Source: Lasiosphaeris hirsuta (Eukaryota > Ascomycota > Sordariomycetes > Sordariales > Lasiosphaeriaceae). From it: 64,000 nt of DNA. Position numbers and translations under genes: made by a program. Each line of letters starts with the position of its first letter. Positions within the stretch are counted from its first letter, which is position 1. Of the stretch, positions 46,141-57,700 are shown piece after piece. The stretch spans positions 310,001 to 374,000 of the forward strand of contig JAUKUA010000002.1 of the NCBI GenBank assembly GCA_030549175.1, in the 5' to 3' direction. Under the pieces are notes generated by a model that made no database searches, was not told the DNA's origin, and worked only from the letters and a program-made list of their open reading frames with translations.

Positions 46141-47867
46141 AATTAGGTATATAATCAGCTAGTTTTACTGGCATTTACGGAGTTTGTTCTTCTCCTGTCT
46201 TCGCCGTTTATTATACGCTAGATTCCACTGGTCTCTAAGCCGTTAACGTATCTCCTCTAACGTATTCTCGTCATTAATCTAGAGGAAAAGACTCTTAATT
46301 AAGCGTTTAAGAGTAATATACTCTTTTATTACTTTAACTCTACCCTTCCGCTGGCTGGAAGTTCGAGAGGTAAATTGTTATTCTATTTTATAATCGCCGA
46401 GCGAAAGTCTTTCATAAGGTTATACTAGATATCTATATTAAGATAAGTTGTAATACTATTAATTATATTTATTATCTCTAAATAGTTCCTACGAAGAACT
46501 AGCGAGTTTTATTAGTCGGTAAACTTTAAAACTTACTCTATTGAGTAGTTAATATCTGAGTCGAGTTAGCTAGTTATTTACGGTTACCGGTAATACGTAG
46601 GCGTCTTACTATTAATTTTAATAAGAACCTTCTAACGTATGTAATGTAAGCTTATACCGTCGGAAAATCTTATACGAATCGCCTAGGTAAATATTTAATA
46701 GGACTAGTTAACCAGGCTTCGATTCTTCTCTTTAAGCCCGTGAGAAGTCTACTCTAGGAATATTACTTAGTTTAGTTTACTCTCCTCCTACTATAAAACC
46801 CAGTGGTTTTAGCCGATTAGAGGAGGTATAACTGTGAGTACTTTTTTTAGAGTAGGATTTCTCTTAATTGCTTTAGAAAAAAATGATATTAGCTAGTTAG
46901 AATAGTATTGGTTACGTATGTAAAGGTAGTAGGCTGAGTTTTAATGATTTTTTTTTGTGGATATTATATACTCTAGCTTAGTTTAAAGGTTAACGGGTTA
47001 ATAATCATTTAAAACTGTATATAACTTACTGATTAATATTCTTTTCTTTATATTCTCTTTTTTGAGCCTTTAGTCTAAGCTCTGGTTTACTATCCTTCTA
47101 TTTAATAAGAAGGATAAAATCCTGTTATAAATTAGCTTAAGTCGATTATGAACCTTAATATATCTCTTACTTTAAACCTTACCTAATATAGCTCCTAAAG
47201 GTAGGCTGAGCTAAAGTAATACGTATTTAATAGGTTAACGTTATTTATACGGCACCCTTTATATATATAGCCGTAATGATCTCTAATCCATAACTACTCG
47301 TATAAGATAATATAGTTCTCAATGGTTAAGAAGGCTTAATCCTAGCGGAGGTTCTTCATACCGAGTTCCTAAGCTAATAGCCCTTAGATATATTATATTG
47401 GTTAACATGTTACTCTCCTCATGATAGTAATATAGTTCTACGTCCCGGCGCCATTGACCTTTTAACATTAAATGGTATCTCTAGATTATAATGCCGTTCT
47501 CACGTATTATAGAATCGGCGTATTACACCTCTTAAGCTATAGGGAGTTAGTAGTTCGTTCTCTTCATTAAGTTTATCTTTCATGCCGAGCGCCATAGTTT
47601 TAGTAAAATACTTCATCACCTATATCTCCCTAGGATCGGAAGGCCCATATTTCTTTATATATCTAAAGTACGTTAGATCTCGGTGTTAAATACGTCCGCA
47701 TTATTTACTCACGAATGCCACACCTTAAGTACTCGTGAATAACGGAAGTAGGAGTTCTTTGAAAAAGGTGAAGGTGCGAGAGTTGGAGGGCAGAGGCTAA
47801 GTCCCCAGGGGTCAGGTAGGCAACACGAAAAAATATAAGAGGTAAAGGCGAGACTGTTCATCTTTAA

Positions 47868-48060
47868 AATGAGGACCAAATTTTGGCCATCTTTATATAT
47901 AGGACCAAATCTGGGCCTACTCGGCTAGAGTTGAAGCATTTCAGCATGCTGTGGCGCAGTGTGCCGAAAATGGTACTTAGCCTGAGCAAAGGTGAGCAAG
48001 CCTGAGTAAAGACTGAGCCGGCCCTGAGCCGGCCCTGAGCCGACCCTGAGCCGGGGTGAG
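47868..48060 (-). repeat. Right terminal inverted repeat of the 5.8-kb element
   Basis: Inverted mate of the left repeat. It has three tandem GGGCCGGCTCA-like subterminal units within 48014-48050, better preserved than on the left. Confidence 0.75.
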
Positions 48061-49148
48061 CAGTGTCACGTGCGCGAGGGATGAAAAAGGAAATTTCGTG
48101 TGCCCAGATTCGTCTCATGTAACACCCTATATCTTCCTTTATTAGCTACCTAGTTTACAGGAGGGTTGTGCGACCAAAAAAAAAAAAAAAGGAGCACGAC
48201 GATAGCCCGAGTTGCCAATGTAGCTCTGAGCCATCTCACTCGGAGCCTTTCTTGTCCGTGGAAGACGCCTGACCACCCGCCGTGCCACCGTTATTGGACT
48301 TGAGGTCGTACCTGACCGACATCGGGCAATCCGTCCGGCCGTAATCGATCTTGCTGCCAGCCCACACACTCAAGATGATGCCCTCCTGGACCATAACCGA
48401 GGCTGTGCTGGCAAATTTGCACCTGTAATAGTTTCACCAGTGGGTTAGCGCATGTTCGTGTTGGCTCTCAGCCCAGGGCTGGAGCAAATCAAAGCTCAAC
48501 ATTGTAGGGAATGGCTCACATTGGCTGCAGATGCGAAGCGGGCGGATTAGCGGAGCGGGAGGCTTACGTCGGCCTTAGTACGTACCGAGGTGAAGTGTTT
48601 ACTGTAGTGAGTGATTGAGCAACTGAGCGAAATGGATCCCAGGTGGTGCCAAGAGTGATGGGTGATGGATGAGGTTTGGATGGCGTTTCCCTCCAAGTTG
48701 GATGCATTACGACAGACTTAAATACTTTAGAGATTAGTAGACTTCGTTGCGAAGCTGCTTTCAAGGAGACGAGAGATCAAACTCACCGCCGCCGAACTAA
48801 CAGCCATCTGGCATCACCAACAGAGCCACGAGAGCAACGCGCAGCTTGATCAGGGGGAATTAAACGGGGCTTTAGGGAATGAGGAATGACTCATTACCTG
48901 GCTATCTGATAGGGGACACATAGTCTGTCACTTTTCTAGCCCTTTGGGACTATGTTTCGCTTGTGTATGCGCGTACGTGTGCATGGGCGGCTGAAATGAG
49001 CGGATCATAACAACCAGCTCCATTTGCGGCCAGGTCACTCAGTCCTGCTTTGTTAAGGGATTCGAAACCACCACCCACCCTCGACTTCGGAAGGTACCCA
49101 AGTTGGCCTTTCTCTCTCACAGCATTCTTCACCATCCCCGCCGCAAAC
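48061..49148. other. Intergenic with one possible exon remnant
   Basis: A minus-strand frame at about 48422-48236 reads CKFASTASVMVQEGIILSVW and CPMSVRYDLKSNNGG, with an acceptor-like site before it. It could be the last exon of a small secreted protein; no start was found. A run of about 15 A follows at 48177. Confidence 0.3.
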
Positions 49149-50083
49149 ATGTCTGAGCCCACCATTACGAGCAAGGACGACGTCGAGTGTACCGTCTTCG
49201 TGGATCCAAAAGATAGTAGCATCCAGGTCGGGGCTAGATACTTCCGCTGGGTGCTAGGCTCAGTACGCGAGGACCACACGCTGTACATGACTCAGGTCTT
49301 GGACGGCCCGCCGTCAGGACATAGCATCGAGCAGATTCAGGCGCCCTCGGGCAGGTGCCCGGCGAGAGCATCTTCCCGCCGCTACCGATCCCCTGGTGGT
49401 TTGCGAGTACGGGCGTGACGGTGAACGATTCGTGGGACACGGAGCCTGGCCCGGACATCTACTACCTCAAACGCCCGTGGTTGGCCGGCTATGACGCTGA
49501 TCATGACGCCGCCACGAACATGCCGAGCCGACTGGCCCAGTGGTTTGCGTGCGAGATCAAGAGATTGGAGCAGCTTGTGCGACACGCGACCCACCCTAAT
49601 CTAGTCCACTACCACGGCTGCCGCGTGCGCAACGGCCGCATCACCGCCGCCATACTTGGTCACGTGCCCGGCGACACCCTCATGAACTACGCCAAAGCCG
49701 GCAAGAAGATTCAGGACAAGGAAGCCTTCCTACGAGCCTTGGCATCGGCCGTCCACCACCTCCACAACGTCGCCGGCCTCGTCCATAATGATATCCAGCC
49801 TACCAACATCATGGTCAGCCCCGACGGAACCACACCTACACTCATCGACTTAGGCTCGGCCTGGTCGGAGGGCGAGGAGATTATACGCTGCCCTGTGTGC
49901 GTTTTCTCTTTCTCTCTCTCTTTTCTTTCTTACAACACTAGTACTAACAAGAAGAGTCACCTCAGGCCCTCGTGTTGGGGCAATGACCCCCTGGACATGG
50001 ATCCCGAGACCTTTTTCAATGGACCCCTCACCGGCGAGGCACATGATATGGCGACGCCTCCGTGGCGTGAGCCGCCTTCCTAG
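49149..50083 (+). CDS. Protein-kinase-like protein
   Basis: Exons 49149-49295, 49355-49896 and 49966-50083 give 268 residues. The second intron (69 nt) has a clear branch site, tactaac. The first join, ACTCAG|GTCTTG to GGGCAG|GTG, is weak: the skipped sequence also looks coding in frame with exon 1, so a one-base indel is an alternative. The catalytic-loop-like motif is GLVHNDIQPTNIMV (HND in place of HRD) and then LIDLGSAWSEGEE (DLG for DFG). The N-lobe is short and the usual Lys and Gly-rich loop are not evident. It resembles small fungal kinase-like genes of uncertain activity. Likely cytosolic. Confidence 0.55.
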
Positions 50084-50271
50084 CTTTTAGCGCGGAGCGG
50101 TGTTTACCATCGGTGACAAGGTGATCAGATCGAAGGGGATTGCGGCAGGACTGGGCTCATTCTGCGGTCCTGTGTGCTCTTGTCTGATATTGTTTGTCTT
50201 AGCGTCGGGACTCTCCTCATCCTTGGTAGAGGCAATCTGCTCGGGAGATGACAAGACCTCGATCGTGTCCA

Positions 50272-51165
50272 CTAATTCTTCCGGTGTGAGGGTATATCAG
50301 CTGCTTGGTGTTCCCAAGACTCCGGTGTGGCGGTATTGTCACTGGCAGTGAAGCACACGCCCGTTTCGGCGGATATGGGGTCGTCATTGAAGTCCTCCGT
50401 GGGGGGATAAGGACAGTCCTCGATGATAGCATCGGTCGTGGGGGAGCGGGTGTCGCGCATGTCAATGCCGTCCAACGACGAAATGAAGGCGGTACTGGAA
50501 GCGAGAGGTTAGCAAAAATGACACGGAGCTGTGAAAAACTTGGCTGGGACTGCCGAAACTTTGCTCTCACCTCAGAGACGTGCCGCGAGAATGGCTCGCC
50601 GTGAAATCGCTCATCTCTTGCTCGAACAAGGCAGTTTGGTCCTCACCAGCATCGGAGCTGTGGGTCTTCTCATTCCTGTCGAGGGTCCCGTCACCGCACC
50701 GACTGTCTATATCGAGAAGGTCCTCCTCAGAGGATGGAAGAGGAGTGTTGATGGTCGTGTTGAGGACATGGTTATTGTTATCGACGCCTATCCTGTAGGT
50801 ATCGGGACGTGTCTAAACGGATTCAAAGCTGCTGGCTTCGTCGAAGCTGACGCTGTCGATGGTGCTCTTCTCGCGCCACTCGAGGCGAACTATTGGTGAA
50901 CGAACCCGGTTAGTGAAGAGGACCATCGGCTACCTTCCTGGAAAGGTTGCAGCAATTCAAACTCACCTAGCGTGTAAAGGATAGCCAAGATCGCGCCCTT
51001 GACAATCGGCGGTACAGAGGCAACAAGGGCGAAGACTGCCACGCAGCAGAGAGCCGGCTTAGCACTGCGATGAGTAAGCCAACATTGCAATTGCGACCAA
51101 CGTCTGGAGATGATGACGGGAAATTGAGAATCTAAGGAAAAGGACATGCAAATTACTGTTCTCAT
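50272..51165 (-). pseudogene. Membrane protein gene with premature TAG
   Basis: Exons 51165-50967, 50889-50571 and 50494-50272 (introns 77 and 76 nt) total 741 nt, divisible by three, but the middle exon has TAG at 50813-50815. The hydrophobic segment KPALCCVAVFALVASVPPIV then KGAILAILY (about residues 35-64) is a probable membrane helix; the rest is acidic and Ser/Asp-rich (TPLPSSEEDLLDIDSRCGDG). The start at 51165 is the only Met in phase, and the protein is not recognised. The stop looks like a point mutation; a sequencing error cannot be excluded. Confidence 0.5.
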
Positions 51166-51577
51166 GGCAGTGGATGTTCGAAGGAGGATGCAAGATGATC
51201 GGCTGCACTGGATTGCCTGCGAGTCGTGGGTTGCCTAGGACTTTCGTCTGTCCCACTTGTTTGTTTACTTCAATCTGATCTCGGGCACGACGTTTGAGAT
51301 AAGCTGTCTCCAATCTGGCCTCTGGTTGGCGAAGGCTAGAGATTGACAAGATGGCATCCTTTGCAAGGCACAGCTTGTGACCACGATGTGTTTATTGAGC
51401 CGCTCCCTGGCTGAGGACAGCTGACTTGAAATCAAGGAATAAGAATAAGAATTTGAACCCCCGGAGTCTGTTGAACACAATGTTTCCTCCAATCTTTTTC
51501 ACCTTCCCAAATTACGCAATCTCACGAGCACTCCGCCCTTAGGATAACATGAGCAAACTAAGCCTGTGAAGAACGCC

Positions 51578-52229
51578 TCACAGTTTCACGTCTCGGCTTC
51601 CTGAAGGTTGTTGCCAACGACCTCCAGCCTCCGCCTTGTCCGCCCGCGCGTCCCTGGCAGGCTCGACACGGCTCATCTCGAGATTGACCGAGGCAGCAGC
51701 CACTGTTTTTAAGCTTTTGTCATGGGTCGAGCTTACTTCTCTTCGTTCCTCCTCGGTGGCGTCATCCGCATCGTCAAAAAACTCGTCCCATCCTCCAAAA
51801 GCCTCTCGCCGACGGTCCCACAACTGCTGTAGCTCCCGCTCAACGATGGTTTCAATCTCTGGACCAATTCCTTCTAGCAGATATTCAAGAGCCTGGTCGT
51901 CACAATACGGTTAGATCCCTTGCACTGCACCAGCTGGCGTTGAGGGGCAACGAGGTAAGCCTTACCCATTTCTTATCAGGAGTAAAATCCAGGGCGCTAT
52001 GCGCTGCGTAGTTAATGCCGCGGTCAGCAAGAGGCGATTTCAGCATTGCTAGACTTGGGGCCATTGATCTGGCAGCTTCGCGAGCTCCGAAAGATGCCGG
52101 AAGACGAGACGTGTCCGATGCCGTAGCGTCGGAATAAATGTCGGCCGGATTGCTTGACGGCTGCCGACGGCAGGTCGGAGCGTTTGCATCTCCTCGTGGC
52201 TGGAAGGCATTTAGGATGGTTGTATCCAT
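51578..52229 (-). CDS. Hypothetical 192-residue acidic/helical protein
   Basis: Exons 52229-51966 and 51892-51578 (73-nt intron) total 579 nt. It begins MDTTILNAFQPRGDANAPTC with a Ser/Ala-rich part. Exon 2 opens ALEYLLEGIGPEIETIVERE, then LQQLWDRRREAFGGWDEFFD and an acidic stretch, DDADDATEEERREV. No signal peptide or membrane segment. The charged C-terminal helix is the only structural hint. Not recognised; the coding call rests on the open spliced frame and an in-phase GT-AG junction. Confidence 0.55.
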
Positions 52230-52896
52230 GATCGTTGAATGTCGGGAAAGCCGAGAGACCAACTTTGGGAGGTCAACTTGGGAGAGGGCGAAAAGGAGGA
52301 TAGGCGTATAGAGGTGAGTTGGACCTATATATTATGGACGTGCAAGCTACAGACAAGCGTAGCCCACTGACAGCAAAGAGGGTTATCGAAGGATGCCTAA
52401 CCCCTGCATCGATACATAGGGCTCTCGCAGCAGGCTCCATGCCAACAACTCATGCATGCCATCCCTCAGGTCGGGCTCAATGCCCGTGACAAAACTACAC
52501 ACTCCGCCACTGGCTTAATGCCTTGAATCGTGGTCGTCTTCCTGCCCAATGAGAGTGTGGGATTGGGATTGTCCAGCCATGAGAAAAATTTTGGGGTAGG
52601 AGGGCTCGATGCTGAAATGCTGCGTTGCCTGTCGCTAATTGAACCACAAGGTCCGGCCGCACTGTGCCCTGCCAACCCAGCCAAAACGCCCCTATCATCG
52701 CTGTCCACGCGACAAAGCTTGTGCCCGACCACATAGCATAGTGCTCCGCACTGAGCTTGGGGGAATTGGTCGACGCAACTCGGATAATAACAGATCAGTT
52801 ATAAAGAGCCCATCCTACCAACCCTCTTCGTGCCTCGGCAATTGTCGTGAGTGCGTCCCGATCAATACTCTTAAACCCCTCCCCATCATAACTTCA

Positions 52897-53698
52897 ATGG
52901 CTCTTTATTGTGGGGAAGGAGACCAGAGTCGCATGCTATTACTTGGAGAATCCCCAACTCAAGGCGAAGCCGCTGCCAACCAATGGGGCGTTGACAACTC
53001 TGGCAACATCATCCCAGTCACCTCCTGGCAATTCCAGACCGATTTCATGAGAGACACCGCCGACTTTGAGCAGAACATGATGGAAGACATTCTCAACATG
53101 GAATTACCCTGGCCTAGCAGCACAGCTGATCCCCAATCCGAGGCAAGTTTCACGGCCTGTTAGGTTCCAAATCAATGACTCTCCAATCCGCCACGAACCG
53201 TGTGGCTGACAATTCGACCAGACGTACCTCAATCTCAGCTCCACCACACAAAACCAGGCACAGGTGCTGCGTAAGGGTTATGGCCTAACGTCACCTACGT
53301 ATACCACTGGCAGCCGACCGACCAGGGAAACGTGGACCTAAGAGCACTCAAACATGCTCATGGAGCTACGCCGATCCGGTTTGGGCTTCAGCGAGATCTC
53401 GAGCGAGATGCGGCTTCGCTTTGGGATCAACATCTCGCCCAATGCCCTTGTCAAGAGGGCCGGCAAACTCAAAGACCAGTATCTGGAGCCGCTTCCCGAA
53501 GCCATCAGGAACGCCATGCCCGAGGTCATGGGCGTGATCCAGAACCATTTGGAGAAGACGGATCTTAGGAAACTCTCGGCGGGTGAGAAAAAGGCGGTTG
53601 CGGAAGTTCTTAAAGACTTGCCGCAAGAGATCCCTAAGCTGGTGCTGCAGCGGATGCTTCGGAAGCTGAATGAGGCGCATCCCGGGTATTATTCGTAG
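52897..53698 (+). CDS. Small protein with HTH-like C-terminal module
   Basis: Exons 52897-53142, 53222-53263 and 53345-53698 give 213 residues. Exon 1 starts MALYCGEGDQSRMLLLGESP and is acidic near its end (DFEQNMMEDILNME). The C-terminal half is MLMELRRSGLGFSEISSEMR, LRFGINISPNALVKRAGKLK, then PEVMGVIQNHLEKTDLRKLS and a helix-rich tail to HPGYYS. The GLGFSEISSEMRxxFGxxxSxNALVKR pattern resembles helix-turn-helix modules of small fungal regulators; role inferred. The first intron would start with GCAAGT (GC-AG). The second acceptor (taagag) is unusual. The exon 3 frame itself is the strongest part. Confidence 0.55.
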
Positions 53699-54780
53699 GA
53701 TAGGGGTGGCAAGGTGTTCATTTGGTTTGGCATTAAGCTGTAGTATAGTTTAGATTGTTGGAGCCCCTGTTATGGCTGACGCCATGATACCAGGAAACAG
53801 CCTCTTTTGTAAGAAGGCGACCTTGGCCGAGTTAGCCAGTTGAACGGAGGAAGTCAATAGTACCATAAACACGGCTTTTCTTTGGTGTTGAGTGGTGTTG
53901 AAAGCCCATCTTTGCCATATAATTTGGCTGGTGAATGCGGGTGTGAGGGCAGGAATGCAAACAGTGGTACGAATGTGTGGCGTCATGGTGGTGTGGGTGG
54001 GTCTGGTCAAAAACAGGTTTTTTGTGCCTCTTTTTTTGGCCAGAGGGAGCCCTCCATTAGCGCCCACGGTAAGCGAGGCCACTAGTCAGGCCATCATCTG
54101 TGGCAGGATTTGCTGGGCTTTTTTCTTTCTTTCCCACAAACACAGTACACACACATTATCCAGAGTTTGGCTCACTTACGTGTGAATGTGTCAACCCCCC
54201 AATATTAATTGACTTAAATCCCACTTGTATTTGTTTCCAGGCCTGCAGATGGACGCCTAGTTAGTCGGGAAAAAAAGCTCACTCTTTTTCGGCATCTGCA
54301 ATGCAAACAACAGTCAATCCCGGCTATTTGCAGCTCTCACCTTCGTTCCACCTACCACTACCGCCGCCATGGCTGATTCGAACGACAACTCGACACCGCT
54401 TCCATCAGTAGTAGTGATGCCTAGACTTTTGCAACGTTCACCTGTCATCCTCCCTGGCGGCGACGGGCGGGCCCGGCCCTGTGGTGCAGAACGATGCGGC
54501 ACAGCGAGTCGGCACCCGAGAATGACAGGCATGTGTAAATGGCTGAGCGTCGAAGAGGCCGTTTGTACAGATTTGGCATGGTTCTAGGCAAGAAAAGCAT
54601 TACGAAAAGGCCAATTGCGTAGACGGTCGCACGACCCCGTGGTTGGCCCGTTCGTGGCTTGAAGTTTGTTGGGCTCCACAAAGTATTTCGGTAGGCCTCA
54701 GTTGGGCAGCCAACTTCCCCGTCCGGTCGCGCGGATTTGGAAGGCGCTCTCCGTTCCCTCACAACCAACAAGCTCGATAA
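53699..54780. other. Intergenic
   Basis: No gene recognised. Contains a T-rich stretch and the likely promoter of the DUF3638 remnant. Confidence 0.4.
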
Positions 54781-57700
54781 TGGCATCTCTTCTCGAGTCC
54801 GTCTTCAACCACGTTGTCCTGCCACCTAAGCTTCCGGGATGCCGGGACTCCAACGGCCGGGCAGTCGAGGACAACCTACTGACGCGCCTTCTTGGCGCCT
54901 GCGAAGCCCTGAGCACTCTCCCGGGCCAAGGGGCCCAAAGCTGCTGGGAGTTCGTTCGTCAACAGCTTCTCTATGCCTCGACCTCCACTGGTGCCGCCTT
55001 GACCGAGCGTCAATACGACGCGCATTCTCCAACCTGTCAGTTGACTGTCCGTTGGTCTTGTATATAGAGGAACAAAACTGTGCGATCCTCGTTCGGCTAT
55101 TGCCTAGGTGAGTGTTTGCTGCGCATCTTCGAAGTAGCAGAATACGCCTGCCGTTCTGAGCCTAGACTTCTGACATGGTGACTCCAATGAGCAGCGACGG
55201 CGGTGACAGCAACGTGGTCTTTGAGACGTTCGAGGGGTCCCCGTCTTCTGAAGCGGTCCTCGCTGCCGAGGGCGCTTTGCAATGGGATTTTCCTGGCAGA
55301 GCTGCGCGGATCCCCCTCGCTGCATTCTCGGATCCATCTTTCACGGAGACTCTGGCTACCTTCCTCGAGCAAGTTAGTACGGAAGCGCTTGACCGCTTCG
55401 TGGCGCGTAGCCGCAAGGCCGGGGCCTCGATTTTAGAAACCAGAGATTCTGTCAATCCTGCCTTGATCAGCCAGATGCTTTTGCCGTTACTTGAGGCGAT
55501 CGGATCCTTAGTCCACGTCCCAATGTTGCGAAAGTGAGTCCGGGACGATGTCAATCTCGATAAGGCCGAGCTTCCGTGGCGTCGTTTGCCCTACTGGCTC
55601 GTACTCCGCGTCGCCGTCCAGCGCCATCTCTGTCTGGTACTTAGGAACAACAAAGGACGGCCCTGCTACAAATTCCTGATCTGTACCCTCCTTTCCCAGC
55701 TACTGACGGACTACACCGGTCAGCTCGCCCCCGAATTGACGGTCTTACTTAGGTCCAAGCTCTGTTGCCGCCTCGCCAAACTAGAAATGGAGATGGGAAA
55801 TGGAGATGGCTGAGGCGTCGCCAGAGCACCGGGCTGTATACCGCCGGCTGTTCGAGTCGATATCCCCTTCCATCCGTGGCGCGGCGGTTCGGGCCGCTAC
55901 GAGCCATGTCGAAGCGAGATGGCATCGCTATCGGACGGAGATTACGCCGAGTATCCCTAGACTTCCCCTTCGGACAGACGGTAAAAGCCTCTGCCTTTCT
56001 CTGAATAACAGTGCCGTATATCTGGATGGCCTTCTTCAATCAGTAGCTTCGAGGAAGAGGAAAGGAGTTCCAGAAGGGACCGTGGAGCTGGACAGCGGCA
56101 CGGGCAGTGACCCGATGCAGCAATTTATCCTCCAGTGCTTTGAGCTATCCAGGCTGGAGATGGACATTCGGCAAGATCTGATACTTTCTAAGACGGATGA
56201 CCAATGTTCCCGCCTAGCGTTGAGAAACACCGACTTCGTCCACGACACGGGCGGCGCTTTTGATATGGGTCCGAAGTAGGCTAACGTCTCTATCCTAAGC
56301 ATCTTCGACCTATGGGTCAAATTAGACGAGGATATAGTAGCTAAGTTTCCCTTACTCCTCGACTACTACCCGGGCTTCTCTCCGAAACTCCTCGATATTC
56401 TCCAGCTTACTACGGTTCAAGACATAAAGCGCCTCAGAAGGATACAAGGTCATCTCCGGGACAGATGTCAACGCTGTCACTTTGGCTCGAAAACAATCAT
56501 AAGCGGCCTCAGCAGGGAATACTTCGCCGCGTGGTTCATGGTAGAGTCGACCGATCTACAGAGCTTACAGCGCCAGATCGAGGCCGAGTCACATAAGGCC
56601 AGGGTTGAAGCTAAATCGCGGTGGAGGAAGGCTTACGACGAGTATGACGCTCTTACCGTGTGTCTGGATGAGATAAGTTACACTTGTCTTAAGATGCCGA
56701 ACGGGGCGTATGGCGCGTATAACTGTAAGTACTACCGATGTCGCCACAATCGAAAGATGCTCCGTTAACATGTCGAAGCACGAGCTGCTATCGTATCAAC
56801 GGCTACTCTCGGGGTGGGCTCGACGCTAGCTGACGCTACTCAGCGAACTGGGCTTACCGTACCTCAACTTCAACTGCGAGGACACTATGTATCTCATTAG
56901 CCAACTTGCCGTGTAGGCTGGCCCGGCGCGGTAGTACTAAGACACCCTAGGAGACGTCCACGTGGTATTCCGGGATGTGTCGTTTTGTACCTACTTGGCA
57001 GAGCAGATCGAGCGGCGTCTCAGCACGATACGTACTAACTGGCGCGAGGTGTACTGTATAGAGACACTCATCACCATGAGCCTCCGACTCCTCTGGCTGG
57101 CCGGCCTGGATGGCCGTAGCGCTGTAGAAGTACTGCTTAGGGCGGCGCGCGAAGTTATACTAGGTTAGGTTGCCCGGACCCACGAGCAGCGCTGGTACTA
57201 CGCCGAATCGGGCGTGGGCGAGACCGCTGCCAGGTATTGTCTCTGGGCTTCCCTGTTCTACCAGAGGACCTTTGTCGTCTTGGGGCACGCGGGGGTGGAC
57301 ATGTCAACTAAGGAGCTCGAGGACTTTGACTAGGCGTCGGTAGCTCTACGGCAGAACCTGGAGCTCTCGCCGGCCCTACGGAGCATGCTGGTTCGGGATA
57401 TGAAGATGGCACACGCGGTTTAGGATACCGTCAAATCCGCCATATAGCAACATCCTGCCGGTTTAGACCGCGCTATCACCGGCATCTGGGCCGACGGGAC
57501 GGATCAGGGTCCGGCCGCCGAGCTGAGATGTAGCAAGTAGGAGTTCCTCCCATCGCATGCTGGTCCGTAGGTTACCTACATGGCAAGCCCCATCGATGTC
57601 TTAGACGCAGCCCAGAGGCTCCATTACAACTTTATCGACGGCCGGCTCCTAGTAGATAGTAGCCTCGTGAGCAAGCCACCCCTTGACATCAGCGATTCCG

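Larger units (their letters stand above)
42250..48060. mobile_element. 5.8-kb DNA transposon-like element with long TIRs
   Basis: The left end, from 42250, and the reverse complement of the right end, from 48060, share CTCACCCCGGCTCA and then long matching stretches (TACCATTTTCGGC, CGCCACAGCATGCTGAA, TGCTTCAACTCTAGCCGAGT, CCTATATATAAAGATGGCCA) over about 180-190 nt. The right end holds three tandem copies of an 11-bp GGGCCGGCTCA-type unit; the left end has a decayed version with GGCTTA for GGCTCA. Inside it is very AT-rich and a Tc1/mariner element is nested. No clear target duplication was found. The family is not identified. Confidence 0.75.

Noticed and set aside
42250..48060. A Starship-type giant element with a tyrosine-recombinase captain
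   Set aside because: Clear long TIRs and a length of 5.8 kb do not fit, and the relic protein cannot be identified reliably.
50531..50899. Plus-strand 122-residue ORF
   Set aside because: It overlaps the minus-strand membrane-protein gene whose two introns and frame are consistent; the plus-strand frame lacks family features.
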